The notes under the pieces: generated by a model
The model's database searches: none
Told to the model about the DNA's origin: nothing
The model's input: the letters and a program-made list of their open reading frames with translations, nothing else
Translations under genes and position numbers: made by a program
Shown: positions 49,999 through 58,831 of the stretch, piece by piece
Position numbering within the stretch: position 1 is the first letter of the stretch
Layout: each line of letters starts with the position of its first letter
Source of the DNA: Haloparvum alkalitolerans
GTDB lineage: Archaea > Halobacteriota > Halobacteria > Halobacteriales > Haloferacaceae
DNA: 64,000 nucleotides
Direction of reading: 5' to 3'
Assembly: GCF_050122995.1 (NCBI RefSeq)
Contig: NZ_JBNLIA010000001.1
Location: forward strand, 124,001 to 188,000

Positions 49999-52584
49999 GT
50001 GTCATTTCCCCGGGCAAAATCGATCGACGGCCTCTACGAGGAGGTCGCCGGATACGACCTCGTCGTCGTGCCCGACGCGCCGCTGGCCAGCGCGTTGAAC
50101 CGCCGTATCGACCGGCCACATCTCGGCTCGTTCGCGATCACGCCGCGTCGTCTCGCGGCGGGCCGCCGGGAAGAAGCCGAGGACCGCATCGCCTTCCTCG
50201 AACTCGTCGAGCAGACCGATTTGGACTGGAAGCGCGGCGCCTACGCCATTGGGAACATTCTGCAGTGCTGGGAACACCGCGGCCGCCTCGAGGCGATTCT
50301 CGACTACGACGCGTACGTCGACGACGCGACACGACAAGCCGTCGGGTACATCGCCGACCTCGAGACGACGTCGCAGCGACTCACCGACTACCGCATCGAC
50401 GCCGACCGGGATGTCGCGGTCGTCGGCGCCGACCAGCTGACCCGGTTGGAGCGCTCGATCCTCCCCGACGACTACGATACGTACGACACGTTCGACGACC
50501 GGGAGTTCGACCGACCGCCGTTCCACATCTTCGACTCCTCGACGGCGATCGTCGACACGGTCGTCGACGCCGTCACCGAGGAGAACGCCGACGACGTCGC
50601 CGTCGTGCTCGATCAGGGGAGTGAGTTCTCGGCACTCGTCGAGTCCGCCTTCGAGGCTGACGACGTCCCGTTCTACGGTGGCCCCGGTTTCGTCGACCAC
50701 CCCGACCACCGCACGTTCGTCCAGTTGCTTCGCGCGGCACACGGCGGGACCGACACTCGCGTCGGCGAGGTACGGCCGCTCCTCGCACGACTCGACGTTT
50801 CTCTTGACGTCGAACACGACGAAAAACGGCTGTACGAACTCGACGACCGCGAACTGGACTGGGTCGTCGACTTCTGTGACCACATCGGGGACCGGACGTT
50901 CGCCGAGGCACTCGACAGGTTCGAGGACAGGGCAGATCGCCGACTCGACGCGTTCCGTGATGAGCTGGAGACGCTCGGCATCGCCGACACGCGTGCGACC
51001 GAACGCGCCGTGGACCAGCTCGTGTTCTACCTCCAGAGCTACGAGGTCCCCGTCGACCGCGACGACGAGGGGGTGTTGCTCGCCGACGCGAAGTCGGCCG
51101 CGTACGTCGATCGCCCGGTCGTCTTCTACCTGGGACTCGACGAGGACTGGACGCACTCGGCGCCGCGACGTCCCTGGGTCGATCAGGACGCCCAGTACAC
51201 GCGCAACATCCAGCAGTTCCAGCTCCTCCTTCAGAGCGGGACGACACAATACTACCTCGTGCAGGACGCGAAAGGCGGCTCGCCGGTGACGCCGTGTCTC
51301 TACTTCGAGGAACTGCTCGACGAGGAGTTCGAACGATTCAGCGACCTGGATTCAGAAACGCACACGCGACAGTTCGATCGTTCCGGGGGCGGCTTCGAGA
51401 AGGAACCGGTCGACGCCACCACCAGCGAAGTCTCGACGATCAGCCAGTCGAGCCTCGGCACGTACATCAACTCGCCCCGCGACCACTTCTTCGGCAGGCT
51501 CGTCGACGGCCCCGACAAGGACTACTTCACGGAGGGAAATCTCTTCCACGACTTCGCCGAGTTCTACATCCACCACCCCGAGTTCGTCGACGAGGACGTC
51601 ATCGACGACGTCGTGGACTACATTCTCGAAGAGACGCGACCGTTCGTCCGGTCGGTCGACGAAGCGACGAGGCGAACGAAGTACCGCGCCGGCCTGGAGA
51701 CCATCGTCGCCTTCTTCGAGGAGAACACGCCGGTCGACGGCGAGTTCCTCACCACCACAAGCGACTGGGGAAGCAACGTCTTCGCCGAACGCTTCGACCG
51801 GCCCGTCGACTCTCCCATCACTGAACGGTGGTTCGAGAACGACGACCTGGGCCTGAAAGGCAAGATCGACCTGATTCACTCGCCGTCGCGGCTGGTCGAC
51901 CACAAGAGCGGCCGTCGCAAGAGCGCCTCCCAGGTCGTCAAGAACTCGGCACTCAACCCGCCGAGCGATTCGCCGAACTTCCAGGCACTACTGTACCTCA
52001 CGCACTGGCGCTCGCAGTACCCCGACCAGGAACTGGAGTTCACGTTCTTCCACTTCTTGGAGACGCTCGACGACGTCGTCGCGGGCGAGGTCGACCTCGA
52101 CGACACGCTGACGACGGTCTCGTACCACCCGATGCCGTTCGACGAGTACGCCCGCTCGAAGACGTTCTTCGACGAGTTGGTCGCGGACGGCGCGAACAAC
52201 TGCCAGAAGACGCTCTCGCAGGTGGCCTACGAGGACTACGCTGCGGTCTTCGGCGAGGCCCCTCTCCCGGACACAACTGACAGCGACGAACTCATCGCGT
52301 CGGCGTTCGGCGAGGAGTTGACGGCACGAATGAAGGACTGCGTCGGCGACTACAAGTACGTCGAGTCGGGCTGCAAGCAGGCGATGCGCCAGTTGACGCG
52401 CGTCCGTGGACGGACGTTCTTCGAGAACGACCTGGACGCGTTCGAGGCGTTCGTCGACGAGCGCCTCGAGGAGTTGAACCGACGACGCGCTGGGGCAGAG
52501 CGCTTCCCGATCGACGGACTCGGCGGCGAACCGAACTACCGCTACGTGGACAACCGCGATCTACTCTTGGAGGGTGACCGATGA
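49999..52584 (+). CDS. AddB-like PD-(D/E)XK nuclease subunit
   Basis: The 861-aa protein starts at GTG with MSFPRAKSIDGLYEEVAGYD. The N-terminal two thirds resemble an inactive helicase like that in AddB: IVDTVVDAVTEENADDVAVV, VVFYLGLDEDWTHSAPRRPW (motif-like UvrD remnants) but no Walker A. The C-terminal nuclease (about residues 480-800) has LFHDFAEFYIHH, then GKIDLIHSPSRLVDHKSG with Asp near 624 and D-x-K near 634-636. AddB-type iron-sulfur cysteines are not evident apart from isolated Cys near NNCQKT and ESGCKQ. It overlaps the helicase gene by 4 bp (ATGA) and they must work together, in DNA-end processing or defence. Base composition looks lower in GC than neighbours. Confidence 0.75.
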   Translation: MSFPRAKSIDGLYEEVAGYDLVVVPDAPLASALNRRIDRPHLGSFAITPRRLAAGRREEAEDRIAFLELVEQTDLDWKRGAYAIGNILQCWEHRGRLEAILDYDAYVDDATRQAVGYIADLETTSQRLTDYRIDADRDVAVVGADQLTRLERSILPDDYDTYDTFDDREFDRPPFHIFDSSTAIVDTVVDAVTEENADDVAVVLDQGSEFSALVESAFEADDVPFYGGPGFVDHPDHRTFVQLLRAAHGGTDTRVGEVRPLLARLDVSLDVEHDEKRLYELDDRELDWVVDFCDHIGDRTFAEALDRFEDRADRRLDAFRDELETLGIADTRATERAVDQLVFYLQSYEVPVDRDDEGVLLADAKSAAYVDRPVVFYLGLDEDWTHSAPRRPWVDQDAQYTRNIQQFQLLLQSGTTQYYLVQDAKGGSPVTPCLYFEELLDEEFERFSDLDSETHTRQFDRSGGGFEKEPVDATTSEVSTISQSSLGTYINSPRDHFFGRLVDGPDKDYFTEGNLFHDFAEFYIHHPEFVDEDVIDDVVDYILEETRPFVRSVDEATRRTKYRAGLETIVAFFEENTPVDGEFLTTTSDWGSNVFAERFDRPVDSPITERWFENDDLGLKGKIDLIHSPSRLVDHKSGRRKSASQVVKNSALNPPSDSPNFQALLYLTHWRSQYPDQELEFTFFHFLETLDDVVAGEVDLDDTLTTVSYHPMPFDEYARSKTFFDELVADGANNCQKTLSQVAYEDYAAVFGEAPLPDTTDSDELIASAFGEELTARMKDCVGDYKYVESGCKQAMRQLTRVRGRTFFENDLDAFEAFVDERLEELNRRRAGAERFPIDGLGGEPNYRYVDNRDLLLEGDR

Positions 52585-55433
52585 CCGACCTCGAACCGAA
52601 CGATCAGCAACAGGAACTCATCGATAGCACGGACGGTCTCCACCTCGTCGACGCCGGCGCTGGAACCGGCAAGACGTTCACCGTGACGCGCCGCTACGCC
52701 AACATCGTCTCCCAGGACGGCGTCGATCCTGATGACGTCCTGCTGGTGACGTTCACGAACAACGCGGCCGCGGAGATGAAAGAGCGCATCGTGGGCCACT
52801 GTCACTACGGGATGCGCGAACTCGCGGACGCCCCCATCCAGACGTTCCACTCGCTGTGCCACGACGTCCTCGAAGAGCACGGTCACGCCGCGCCAACATA
52901 TCTCGGCATCGACGACCGCATCACCGGGTCGACGCGAATCATCGAGGACGAACTCGTCGAGCAAGCGCTGTTCGGCGAGTTCATCGACCGGTTCAGCGAC
53001 GACCATCCCGAGTACGACGACGTCTTCCGCGCGCTCTCGAACCCGGACGAGCTGCTCGATCTCGTCAATCAGCTCGCAGCGAAGGGTGTGTTCCCCGACG
53101 CTGAGGGCTGGTACCGTGACGGCGAGCAGCACCTCGACGGCGACTTCGCCGCGTTCAAACAGCTGTTCGACGAGCTGAACGAACCGCGGAACGGCGGGAG
53201 CAAGCAGTCGCTGCTCCGGTCGAAACTCGGCCGGTACGGTCGAAATAAGACCTACCTGCCTGATGCACCCGAGAAGTCGGAGATTCGCGGCAGCGGCAAG
53301 CAGGTGCCCGACGACCTCGCCCAGCGGGTCTTCGAGGAGGAACGGGCGGAACTGAAGGGATTCGTCCACGACGTCTACCACGAGTACCTGCGGTTCGCGC
53401 TGCGGCGGAACTACCTGAACTTCGGGATGCTCCAGCTGTTCGCGTTCGTCCTCCTCTGTGAGAACCACGAGCTGCGCGACGACGTCGCGTTCGAGTACGT
53501 GATGGTCGACGAGTTCCAGGACTCCAGCGAGATCCAGTTCAAACTCGCGCTGTTGCTCGCGGGGACGAACAACGTCTGCGTCGTCGGGGACTGGAAGCAG
53601 AGCATCTACAGCTTCCAGTACGCCGACGTCGACAACATCGTCGAGTTCGAAGCCCGCCTCGATCGGTTCGTCGACCAGCTGAACAGCGACCACGAACGCA
53701 TCTCGTTCCCGACGAGGCCCGTCACCACCATCGAACTCATCGAGAACTACCGCTCCACCCAGGAGATCCTCGACTTCTCGGAACACGGCCTGCGAGTCCC
53801 TGCGGCGAATCGCGACGACGTCGACGTCGGGGCGGTCGACGATCGCATCGTCTCGCTGGAGTCGAACGCGGACTACGAGAACACCACCATCGAGGCCGTC
53901 CAGAGCGACGAGGAGCAGGAGGCGGTGCTGGCAAAGGTACAGGAAATCGTCGGCAACGAGGACTACCGCGTCGAGGACGAGGACGGGGATCTCCGGTCGC
54001 CGCAGTACGGTGACATCGCTGTCCTGACGCGCACTCGTGACTTCGGCCGCGAGTTGCTCGGGACTGCCGAGGAGTACGGCCTGCCGATGGCGTACGAGGG
54101 CGGCATCGAGCTCTTCCGAACTGATCAGGCGAAGCTCCTGCTCGCCTGGCTGCGCATCCTCGAAGACGACATCGACCGCGGCTGGGCGGTCGTGCTCGAG
54201 CGAGCGGGCTACACGCTCGACGAGATCGACGCGATCCTCGAACGCGAAGCGTACCCCGAGAACGTGGCGGCGTTCCGCGAGGAATTAGGGTCGATGGAGA
54301 CGCTCGGCGGCGTCGCGCGGCGCGTGTTCGCCCGCTACGGCTACGACGGGCCGACCGCCGACGTGGTCCTGCACACGCTCCAGTCCGTCCACAACGCGAC
54401 CACGCAGACGCGTGGTGACCTCATCCGGTTCATCGAACGCGCCATCGAGGCCGGGAGTACCCACGAAGTGCACGCCGGCGCGGGAACGAACTCGGTGACA
54501 GTCCAGACGATTCACGCCACCAAGGGTCTTGAGTACCCCATCGTCATCCTCGCGAACATGAACAGCGGGCGATTCCCGCCAGGTGGCGGTGGTGGCGGGG
54601 TGATTCGCTACGACGACCCGGTCGGCTTGCGGCAGCGAAAAGTGTACTCGGAGAAAGCGCACGGGCTGCCGCACGTCTACGACAACTGGCAGGCCGACGT
54701 CCTCCGGAAGTGTTTGCCTCGCAATTACGACGAGGAGCGCCGGCTCCTCTACGTCGCCATCACGCGTGCCGAGAGCCACGTCGTCTTCACCGCCGGCGAG
54801 GACCCGAACACCTTCATCGAAGAACTCCCAGTCGAGGTGGAGACAGTCACCCCCGACGTCGCGGAGAGCACACGAGACGAGACGGAACAGACTGCGCTCC
54901 AGGTCGAGATGCCGGTCCCGGAGGGCCCACGCGGCCACACTCCGCACACGCTCATGCGCGACGACGTCTTTGAGGACGTCGAAGGCGGCCGCGGGACCGA
55001 GTTCGGGACGCAGGTCCACGACTTCGCCGAGGCGTACGTGCTCGGTGAGGGTGTCGAGCCGCGGAATACTGACGAAGAGCACGTCAAGGAGTTCCTCGAT
55101 GAGCTTGACGGCGAGTTGTTAGTCGAGGAGGACGCGTACCTGCCGCTCACGGTTGATGGAGAACGTGTAACCATCTCTGGAGTCGTCGACCTGGTTCACG
55201 TGACGCCGGACCGTGTCGAGATTGTCGACTACAAGACCGACCGTGGGCGACACGGTGAAAAAGAGTACCGCAAGCAACTGAGCGTCTACTACCACGTCGC
55301 CAACGAGGTCTACCCGGATCGAGAAATCACCACCAGCATTCTCTACACTGAGACGGGAGACCGTCGGAAAATCTCCCCACTCACGTTTGTCGAAATACAG
55401 AATCTGGTCAGAGAAGCTAACACACCAGCATAA
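52581..55433 (+). CDS. AddA-like UvrD/Rep-family helicase with C-terminal PD-(D/E)XK nuclease
   Basis: The 950-aa SF1A helicase has the Q motif and Walker A (LVDAGAGTGKTFTV, residues 22-35), motif Ia in LLVTFTNNAAAEMKER, Walker B in YVMVDEFQDSS (about 310), motif III GDWKQSIYSFQYAD, motif V TVQTIHATKGLEYPIVILAN and motif VI RRLLYVAITRAESH. The C-terminal domain contains GTQVHDFAEAYV, then GVVDLVHVTPDRVEIVDYKT, so Asp and DxK of the nuclease are intact. This is the domain order of AddA. With the upstream partner it forms a two-subunit, two-nuclease machine, suited to resecting DNA ends or destroying foreign DNA. Confidence 0.85.
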   Translation: MTDLEPNDQQQELIDSTDGLHLVDAGAGTGKTFTVTRRYANIVSQDGVDPDDVLLVTFTNNAAAEMKERIVGHCHYGMRELADAPIQTFHSLCHDVLEEHGHAAPTYLGIDDRITGSTRIIEDELVEQALFGEFIDRFSDDHPEYDDVFRALSNPDELLDLVNQLAAKGVFPDAEGWYRDGEQHLDGDFAAFKQLFDELNEPRNGGSKQSLLRSKLGRYGRNKTYLPDAPEKSEIRGSGKQVPDDLAQRVFEEERAELKGFVHDVYHEYLRFALRRNYLNFGMLQLFAFVLLCENHELRDDVAFEYVMVDEFQDSSEIQFKLALLLAGTNNVCVVGDWKQSIYSFQYADVDNIVEFEARLDRFVDQLNSDHERISFPTRPVTTIELIENYRSTQEILDFSEHGLRVPAANRDDVDVGAVDDRIVSLESNADYENTTIEAVQSDEEQEAVLAKVQEIVGNEDYRVEDEDGDLRSPQYGDIAVLTRTRDFGRELLGTAEEYGLPMAYEGGIELFRTDQAKLLLAWLRILEDDIDRGWAVVLERAGYTLDEIDAILEREAYPENVAAFREELGSMETLGGVARRVFARYGYDGPTADVVLHTLQSVHNATTQTRGDLIRFIERAIEAGSTHEVHAGAGTNSVTVQTIHATKGLEYPIVILANMNSGRFPPGGGGGGVIRYDDPVGLRQRKVYSEKAHGLPHVYDNWQADVLRKCLPRNYDEERRLLYVAITRAESHVVFTAGEDPNTFIEELPVEVETVTPDVAESTRDETEQTALQVEMPVPEGPRGHTPHTLMRDDVFEDVEGGRGTEFGTQVHDFAEAYVLGEGVEPRNTDEEHVKEFLDELDGELLVEEDAYLPLTVDGERVTISGVVDLVHVTPDRVEIVDYKTDRGRHGEKEYRKQLSVYYHVANEVYPDREITTSILYTETGDRRKISPLTFVEIQNLVREANTPA

Positions 55434-55671
55434 CGGAGACGAGGTCGGAACCACGTTTTTCCGCAAGAAAAGGAACCATCTGTGGCAATTCCGTGGGAGG
55501 CTTACCGTTTCTGGCGGGCGCGAGGTCAGAACCGAGATCTATGTCCCGGGTTGCCCAGCAAATACTGACGAATCGCAGGACAGCAGCGGGCCCGTTCGAT
55601 AATCGAATGAAATCAAGCGCGCGCACGACGGCTCATTTATAAACGATGTACCGCCGTCTTGCGAATGTGAT

Positions 55672-55690
55672 CCATTCGAAAAACGAATGG
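55672..55690 (-). terminator. Perfect hairpin with T-run at the end of tRNA-Arg
   Basis: CCATTCG-AAAAA-CGAATGG (7-bp arms, 5-nt loop) abuts and slightly overlaps the 3' end of tRNA-Arg. On the tRNA's strand the loop reads TTTTT, as in an archaeal terminator. A second palindrome, TTCGATAATCGAA (about 55595-55607), lies further downstream. The gap 55434-55671 shows no gene; it contains a symmetrical TTTATAAA (55636-55643). Confidence 0.5.
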
Positions 55691-55762
55691 GCGCTGCAGG
55701 ATTTGAACCCGCGGCAGCTTGGTCCGAAGCCAAGTACTCTGTCCAGGCTGAGCTAAGCGCCC
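55688..55762 (-). tRNA. tRNA-Arg (anticodon UCG)
   Basis: The reverse strand folds as a 75-nt tRNA: acceptor GGGCGCT/AGCGCCC with discriminator A, D-arm TAGCTCAGCCTGGACAGAG, anticodon stem CTTGG/CCAAG around loop CTTCGGA with TCG at 34-36, and T-arm GCGGGTTCAAATCCTGC. A TATA-like GTTAAAAGG lies about 30 nt upstream (55792-55800). The AddAB-like genes end 254 bp beyond its 3' end, the side where integrating elements commonly insert. Confidence 0.95.
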
Positions 55763-55865
55763 GACGCGCGTCCCTACTCCGTACGACCTTTTAACTCCCG
55801 CGATCTCCGCCATCGGGGTTCGTGAGTCCACGCCCTTTAACTCGCCGGGCCGGACATGGGCGTGC

Positions 55866-56708
55866 ATGTCGTGGCGCAGTCGGGCTCGGGGGTTCCTCGA
55901 GCTGACCCGGCCGGGGAACGCGGTCGCGGCGGGCGTGCTCACGTTCACGGGCGCGTTCGTGGCGGGGGCGACGGTCGCGGACGCGGTCGCGGTCGCGGCC
56001 GCGGTGCTCGCGACGGGGTTCGCGACGGGGGCGGGCAACGCGGTTAACGACTACTTCGACCGCGAGATCGACGCGGTGAACCGGCCGGACAGGCCCATTC
56101 CGCGGGGCGCGGTGTCGGCGCGAGAGGCGCTGTGGTTCTCCGGCGCGCTGTTTGCGGGCGCGGTCGCGACGACCGCGGTCCTCCCGGTCACGGCGATCGC
56201 GATCGCGGTGTTCAACCTCCTGCTGCTCGTGGCGTACACGAAGCTGTTCAAGGGGCTGCCGGGGGTCGGCAACCTCGTCGTCGGCTTCCTCACCGGGTCG
56301 ACGTTCCTGTTCGGCGGGGCCGCGGTCGGCGCGCCGCTCGGGGCGTGGGTGCTGTTCGTGCTGGCGGGGATCGCCACGCTCACCCGGGAGATCGTCAAGG
56401 ACGTCGAGGACGTGGCCGGCGACCGCGAGGAGGGGCTCAACACGCTCCCGATCGCGATCGGCGAGCGACGGGCGCTGTGGGCGGGGGCGGTCGCGATGGC
56501 GGTCGCGGTCGCCGCGAGCGTGATCCCCTTCCTGAACGGGACGTTCGGGGCTGTCTATCTGGCGTTCGTCGTGCCCGCGGACGCGGTGATGCTCCGTGCG
56601 ACCGCGCGGTCGTTCTCGGCGCCGGGGACGGCACAGCGAGAGTTGAAAGCGGGCATGCTGATCGCGGTCGTTGGGTTTATCGCCGGGCGGGTCGTCGTAC
56701 TGCTGTAA
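55866..56708 (+). CDS. Digeranylgeranylglyceryl phosphate synthase (UbiA family)
   Basis: This 280-aa membrane prenyltransferase adds the second geranylgeranyl chain to make the core archaeal diether lipid. The first Asp-rich motif is NDYFDREIDAVNRPDRPIP and the second REIVKDVEDVAGDREEGLNT, both as in archaeal DGGGP synthase; about eight to nine helices connect them. The N-terminus FLELTRPGNAVAAGVLTF is also family-typical. A TATA-like CTTTAACTC (55836-55844) sits about 27 nt before the ATG, so the mRNA is probably leaderless. Confidence 0.92.
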   Translation: MSWRSRARGFLELTRPGNAVAAGVLTFTGAFVAGATVADAVAVAAAVLATGFATGAGNAVNDYFDREIDAVNRPDRPIPRGAVSAREALWFSGALFAGAVATTAVLPVTAIAIAVFNLLLLVAYTKLFKGLPGVGNLVVGFLTGSTFLFGGAAVGAPLGAWVLFVLAGIATLTREIVKDVEDVAGDREEGLNTLPIAIGERRALWAGAVAMAVAVAASVIPFLNGTFGAVYLAFVVPADAVMLRATARSFSAPGTAQRELKAGMLIAVVGFIAGRVVVLL

Positions 56709-56846
56709 CCGCGGGTCTCGGACAGGGCGATCAAAAAGAATATTATCCGCACAGAGCATGTTCACATCAGTTGATGACTCCCGGTAGGATGGTGCGTCCT
56801 TCGACCGTGCCTCGACAGGCCGCGGGTCCGACGGCGAGGCCCCTAC

Positions 56847-57458
56847 ATGTATGACCTCCGTCCGCGCCTCGACGCGGAGGTCGAACCGGGGACGAACCTG
56901 CTCCTGACCGGTCCTCCGCTGACGGGCAAGCGCAGCCTCGCGCTCGACCTGCTCGCCGAGGGCACCGAGGGGGGAGACGCCGCCATCGTCGTGACCACGA
57001 AGGACTCCGCCGACCGGATCCTCAAGGATTACGCCAAGCGCGTGAGCTACGAGGGCAAACCCGTCGCGGTCGTCGACTGCGTCACGCGCCAGCAGGGAGT
57101 CAGCGACGTCCGCGACGACGACCGCATCAAGTACGCCTCCTCGCCGGTCGACATGACCGGGATCGGGATCAAGCTCTCGGAGTTCCTCGAGGCGTTCTAC
57201 CGCAACCAGGGGATCGAGCGCAACCGGATCATGGTCCACTCGCTGTCGACGCTGCTGATGTACGCGGACCTGCAGACCGTCTTCCGGTTCCTGCACGTGT
57301 TCACCGGCCGTATCCAGAGCGTCGACGGGTTGGGGCTGTTCTGCATCGACTCGACCGCCCACGACGACCAGACGATGAACACGCTCAAACAGCTGTTCGA
57401 CGGCATCGTCGAGACCCAGGAGGACGGGGAGCCGACCGTCCGGTTGGCCCAGTCGTAG
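56847..57458 (+). CDS. RecA-superfamily (RAD55/KaiC-like) ATPase
   Basis: The 203-aa single-domain protein has a P-loop at LLLTGPPLTGKRSLALDLLA (residues 18-37), where Arg29 replaces the usual Thr/Ser after the Lys, and a Walker B-like strand in IMVHSLSTLLMYADLQ. DAAIVVTTKDSADRILKDYA and GLGLFCIDSTAHDDQTMNTL resemble haloarchaeal RAD55-type ATPases, which are related to recombinase paralogues and signalling ATPases. The start is at ATG 56847, with ACATG immediately before. The altered P-loop may reduce ATP hydrolysis. The function is unknown. Confidence 0.8.
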   Translation: MYDLRPRLDAEVEPGTNLLLTGPPLTGKRSLALDLLAEGTEGGDAAIVVTTKDSADRILKDYAKRVSYEGKPVAVVDCVTRQQGVSDVRDDDRIKYASSPVDMTGIGIKLSEFLEAFYRNQGIERNRIMVHSLSTLLMYADLQTVFRFLHVFTGRIQSVDGLGLFCIDSTAHDDQTMNTLKQLFDGIVETQEDGEPTVRLAQS

Positions 57459-57489
57459 CTTTTTGTCGCCGCGCCGCGTATCCGGCGCT

Positions 57490-57990
57490 ATGGGAGACGA
57501 GAACTCGGAGCACAGCGGCGGCACCGATAGCGGGAGAACCGGCGCCGACGGTGCCGGCGACGCGGGGACCGCGAGCGAGGCGACGATACGCGACATGCTC
57601 GCGGCCGACACGATCGCGGTCGTGGGCTGTTCGACGACTGCGGGCAAGGCCGCCCACGACGTGCCGCGGTACCTGCAGGAGCACGGCTACCGGATCGTGC
57701 CGGTGAACCCCTTCGCCGACGAGGTGCTCGGGGAGCCGGCCTACGACCGACTGACGGAGGTGCCGGAGGGGGTCCACGTCGACGTTGTGGACGTGTTCCG
57801 GCCGAGCGATGAGGTGTCGGGGATCGTCGACGACGCGCTCGCGCGGCGGGACGCCGCGGGCGACGTGAACGGCCTCTGGCTGCAGCTCGGCATTCGCGAC
57901 GACGAGGCGGCCGCGCGCGCCGAGGCCGCGGGGATCGCGGTCGTGCAGGACCGGTGTCTGAAGGTGGAACACGGGCGGCACGGGGACTGA
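57490..57990 (+). CDS. CoA-binding (Rossmann-fold) protein
   Basis: The 166-aa protein has a Gly/Thr-rich, disordered first 30 residues, then a CoA_binding_2 domain: TIAVVGCSTTAGKAAHDVPR, YLQEHGYRIVPVNPFADEVL, DVVDVFRPSDEVSGIVDDAL and a last GIAVVQDRCLKVEHGR. These blocks match the YccU-type family that binds CoA or acyl-CoA. The C-terminal RCLKVEH is its signature. It follows the RAD55-like gene by 31 bp in the same direction and could be in its operon. No catalytic residues are known for this family. Confidence 0.88.
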   Translation: MGDENSEHSGGTDSGRTGADGAGDAGTASEATIRDMLAADTIAVVGCSTTAGKAAHDVPRYLQEHGYRIVPVNPFADEVLGEPAYDRLTEVPEGVHVDVVDVFRPSDEVSGIVDDALARRDAAGDVNGLWLQLGIRDDEAAARAEAAGIAVVQDRCLKVEHGRHGD

Positions 57991-58081
57991 TCCGGGCGGT
58001 AGACGGACGGAGGCTCCGGACGCGGCGCGGACCGGCCCGCCGGCCCGAACGCCTTTTTCACCGGCGCTCGTGACCTCGGGC

Positions 58082-58822
58082 ATGGTCGAGATCCGGACGC
58101 GCGACGACGTGGAACTGGAGTCGCCGACGCTCGTCGAGGGCCTGCCCGGCGTCGGCCTGGTGGGCAAGATCGCCGCCGACCACGTGGTGGAGGAACTGGA
58201 CATGGTCGAGTACGGCGAGATAACCAACGAGGGGCTTCCGCCGGTGGCGGTGTTCGAGAACGACGAGCGCGCGGTGAAGTCGCCGATGCGGCTGTTCGCG
58301 GCGCCCGAGGCGGATCTCGTCGTGTTACAGAGTGCGGTCCCCATCGAGGCGGTGCAGGCCGACGTACTGGTGGAGGCGTTCACCGACTGGGTCATCGAGA
58401 ACGCCGCGACGCCGATCTACCTCGCGGGGGTCGCGGAGGAACGGGAACCGGGAGCGGTGCCGGACGTGCACGGCATCGCCACCGGCGAGGCGGAGGGGCT
58501 CCTGGACGACGCGGAGGTGCCGCCGCCGGCACAGACGGGCATGGTGCAGGGGCCGGGCGGGGCGTTCCTTCAGGAGGCGAAGGAGCGCGACGTGGACGCC
58601 GTGGGGCTGCTGGTGGAGTCGGACCCGCGGTTCCCCGACCCGCAGGGCGCACAGAAACTGATCGACGCGGGGATCGAGCCGATCGCGGGCGTGTCGATCG
58701 ACACCGATCGGCTGGTCGAGGAGGCCGAGGAGATCGTCGAGCAGCGCGAGGCGCTGATGCAACAGCTCCAGCAGGCGGCCGAGGAGGGCCAACAGGTGTC
58801 GACGCGGGGGATGTTCCAGTAG
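58082..58822 (+). CDS. PAC2-family protein (proteasome-assembly-chaperone-like)
   Basis: The 246-aa protein belongs to the PAC2 family: PTLVEGLPGVGLVGKIAADH at the N-terminus, VVLQSAVPIEAVQADVLVEA in the middle, and GAFLQEAKERDVDAVGLLVES with DPRFPDPQGAQKLIDAG near the end. Archaeal members such as PbaA/PbaB can assist or bind proteasome assembly but also other complexes. The C-terminus is a coiled-coil (about residues 205-240, EEAEEIVEQREALMQQLQQA). The ATG at 58082 was chosen over an in-frame GTG at 58070. Convergent with the aminotransferase, 9 bp apart. Confidence 0.87.
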   Translation: MVEIRTRDDVELESPTLVEGLPGVGLVGKIAADHVVEELDMVEYGEITNEGLPPVAVFENDERAVKSPMRLFAAPEADLVVLQSAVPIEAVQADVLVEAFTDWVIENAATPIYLAGVAEEREPGAVPDVHGIATGEAEGLLDDAEVPPPAQTGMVQGPGGAFLQEAKERDVDAVGLLVESDPRFPDPQGAQKLIDAGIEPIAGVSIDTDRLVEEAEEIVEQREALMQQLQQAAEEGQQVSTRGMFQ

Positions 58823-58831
58823 GCCGGCGCG

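Noticed and set aside
55434..55762. att site of an integrated element at tRNA-Arg
   Set aside because: No second copy of the tRNA-Arg 3' end was found near 49.7 kb and no integrase gene is present; the nearby palindrome is better read as a terminator.
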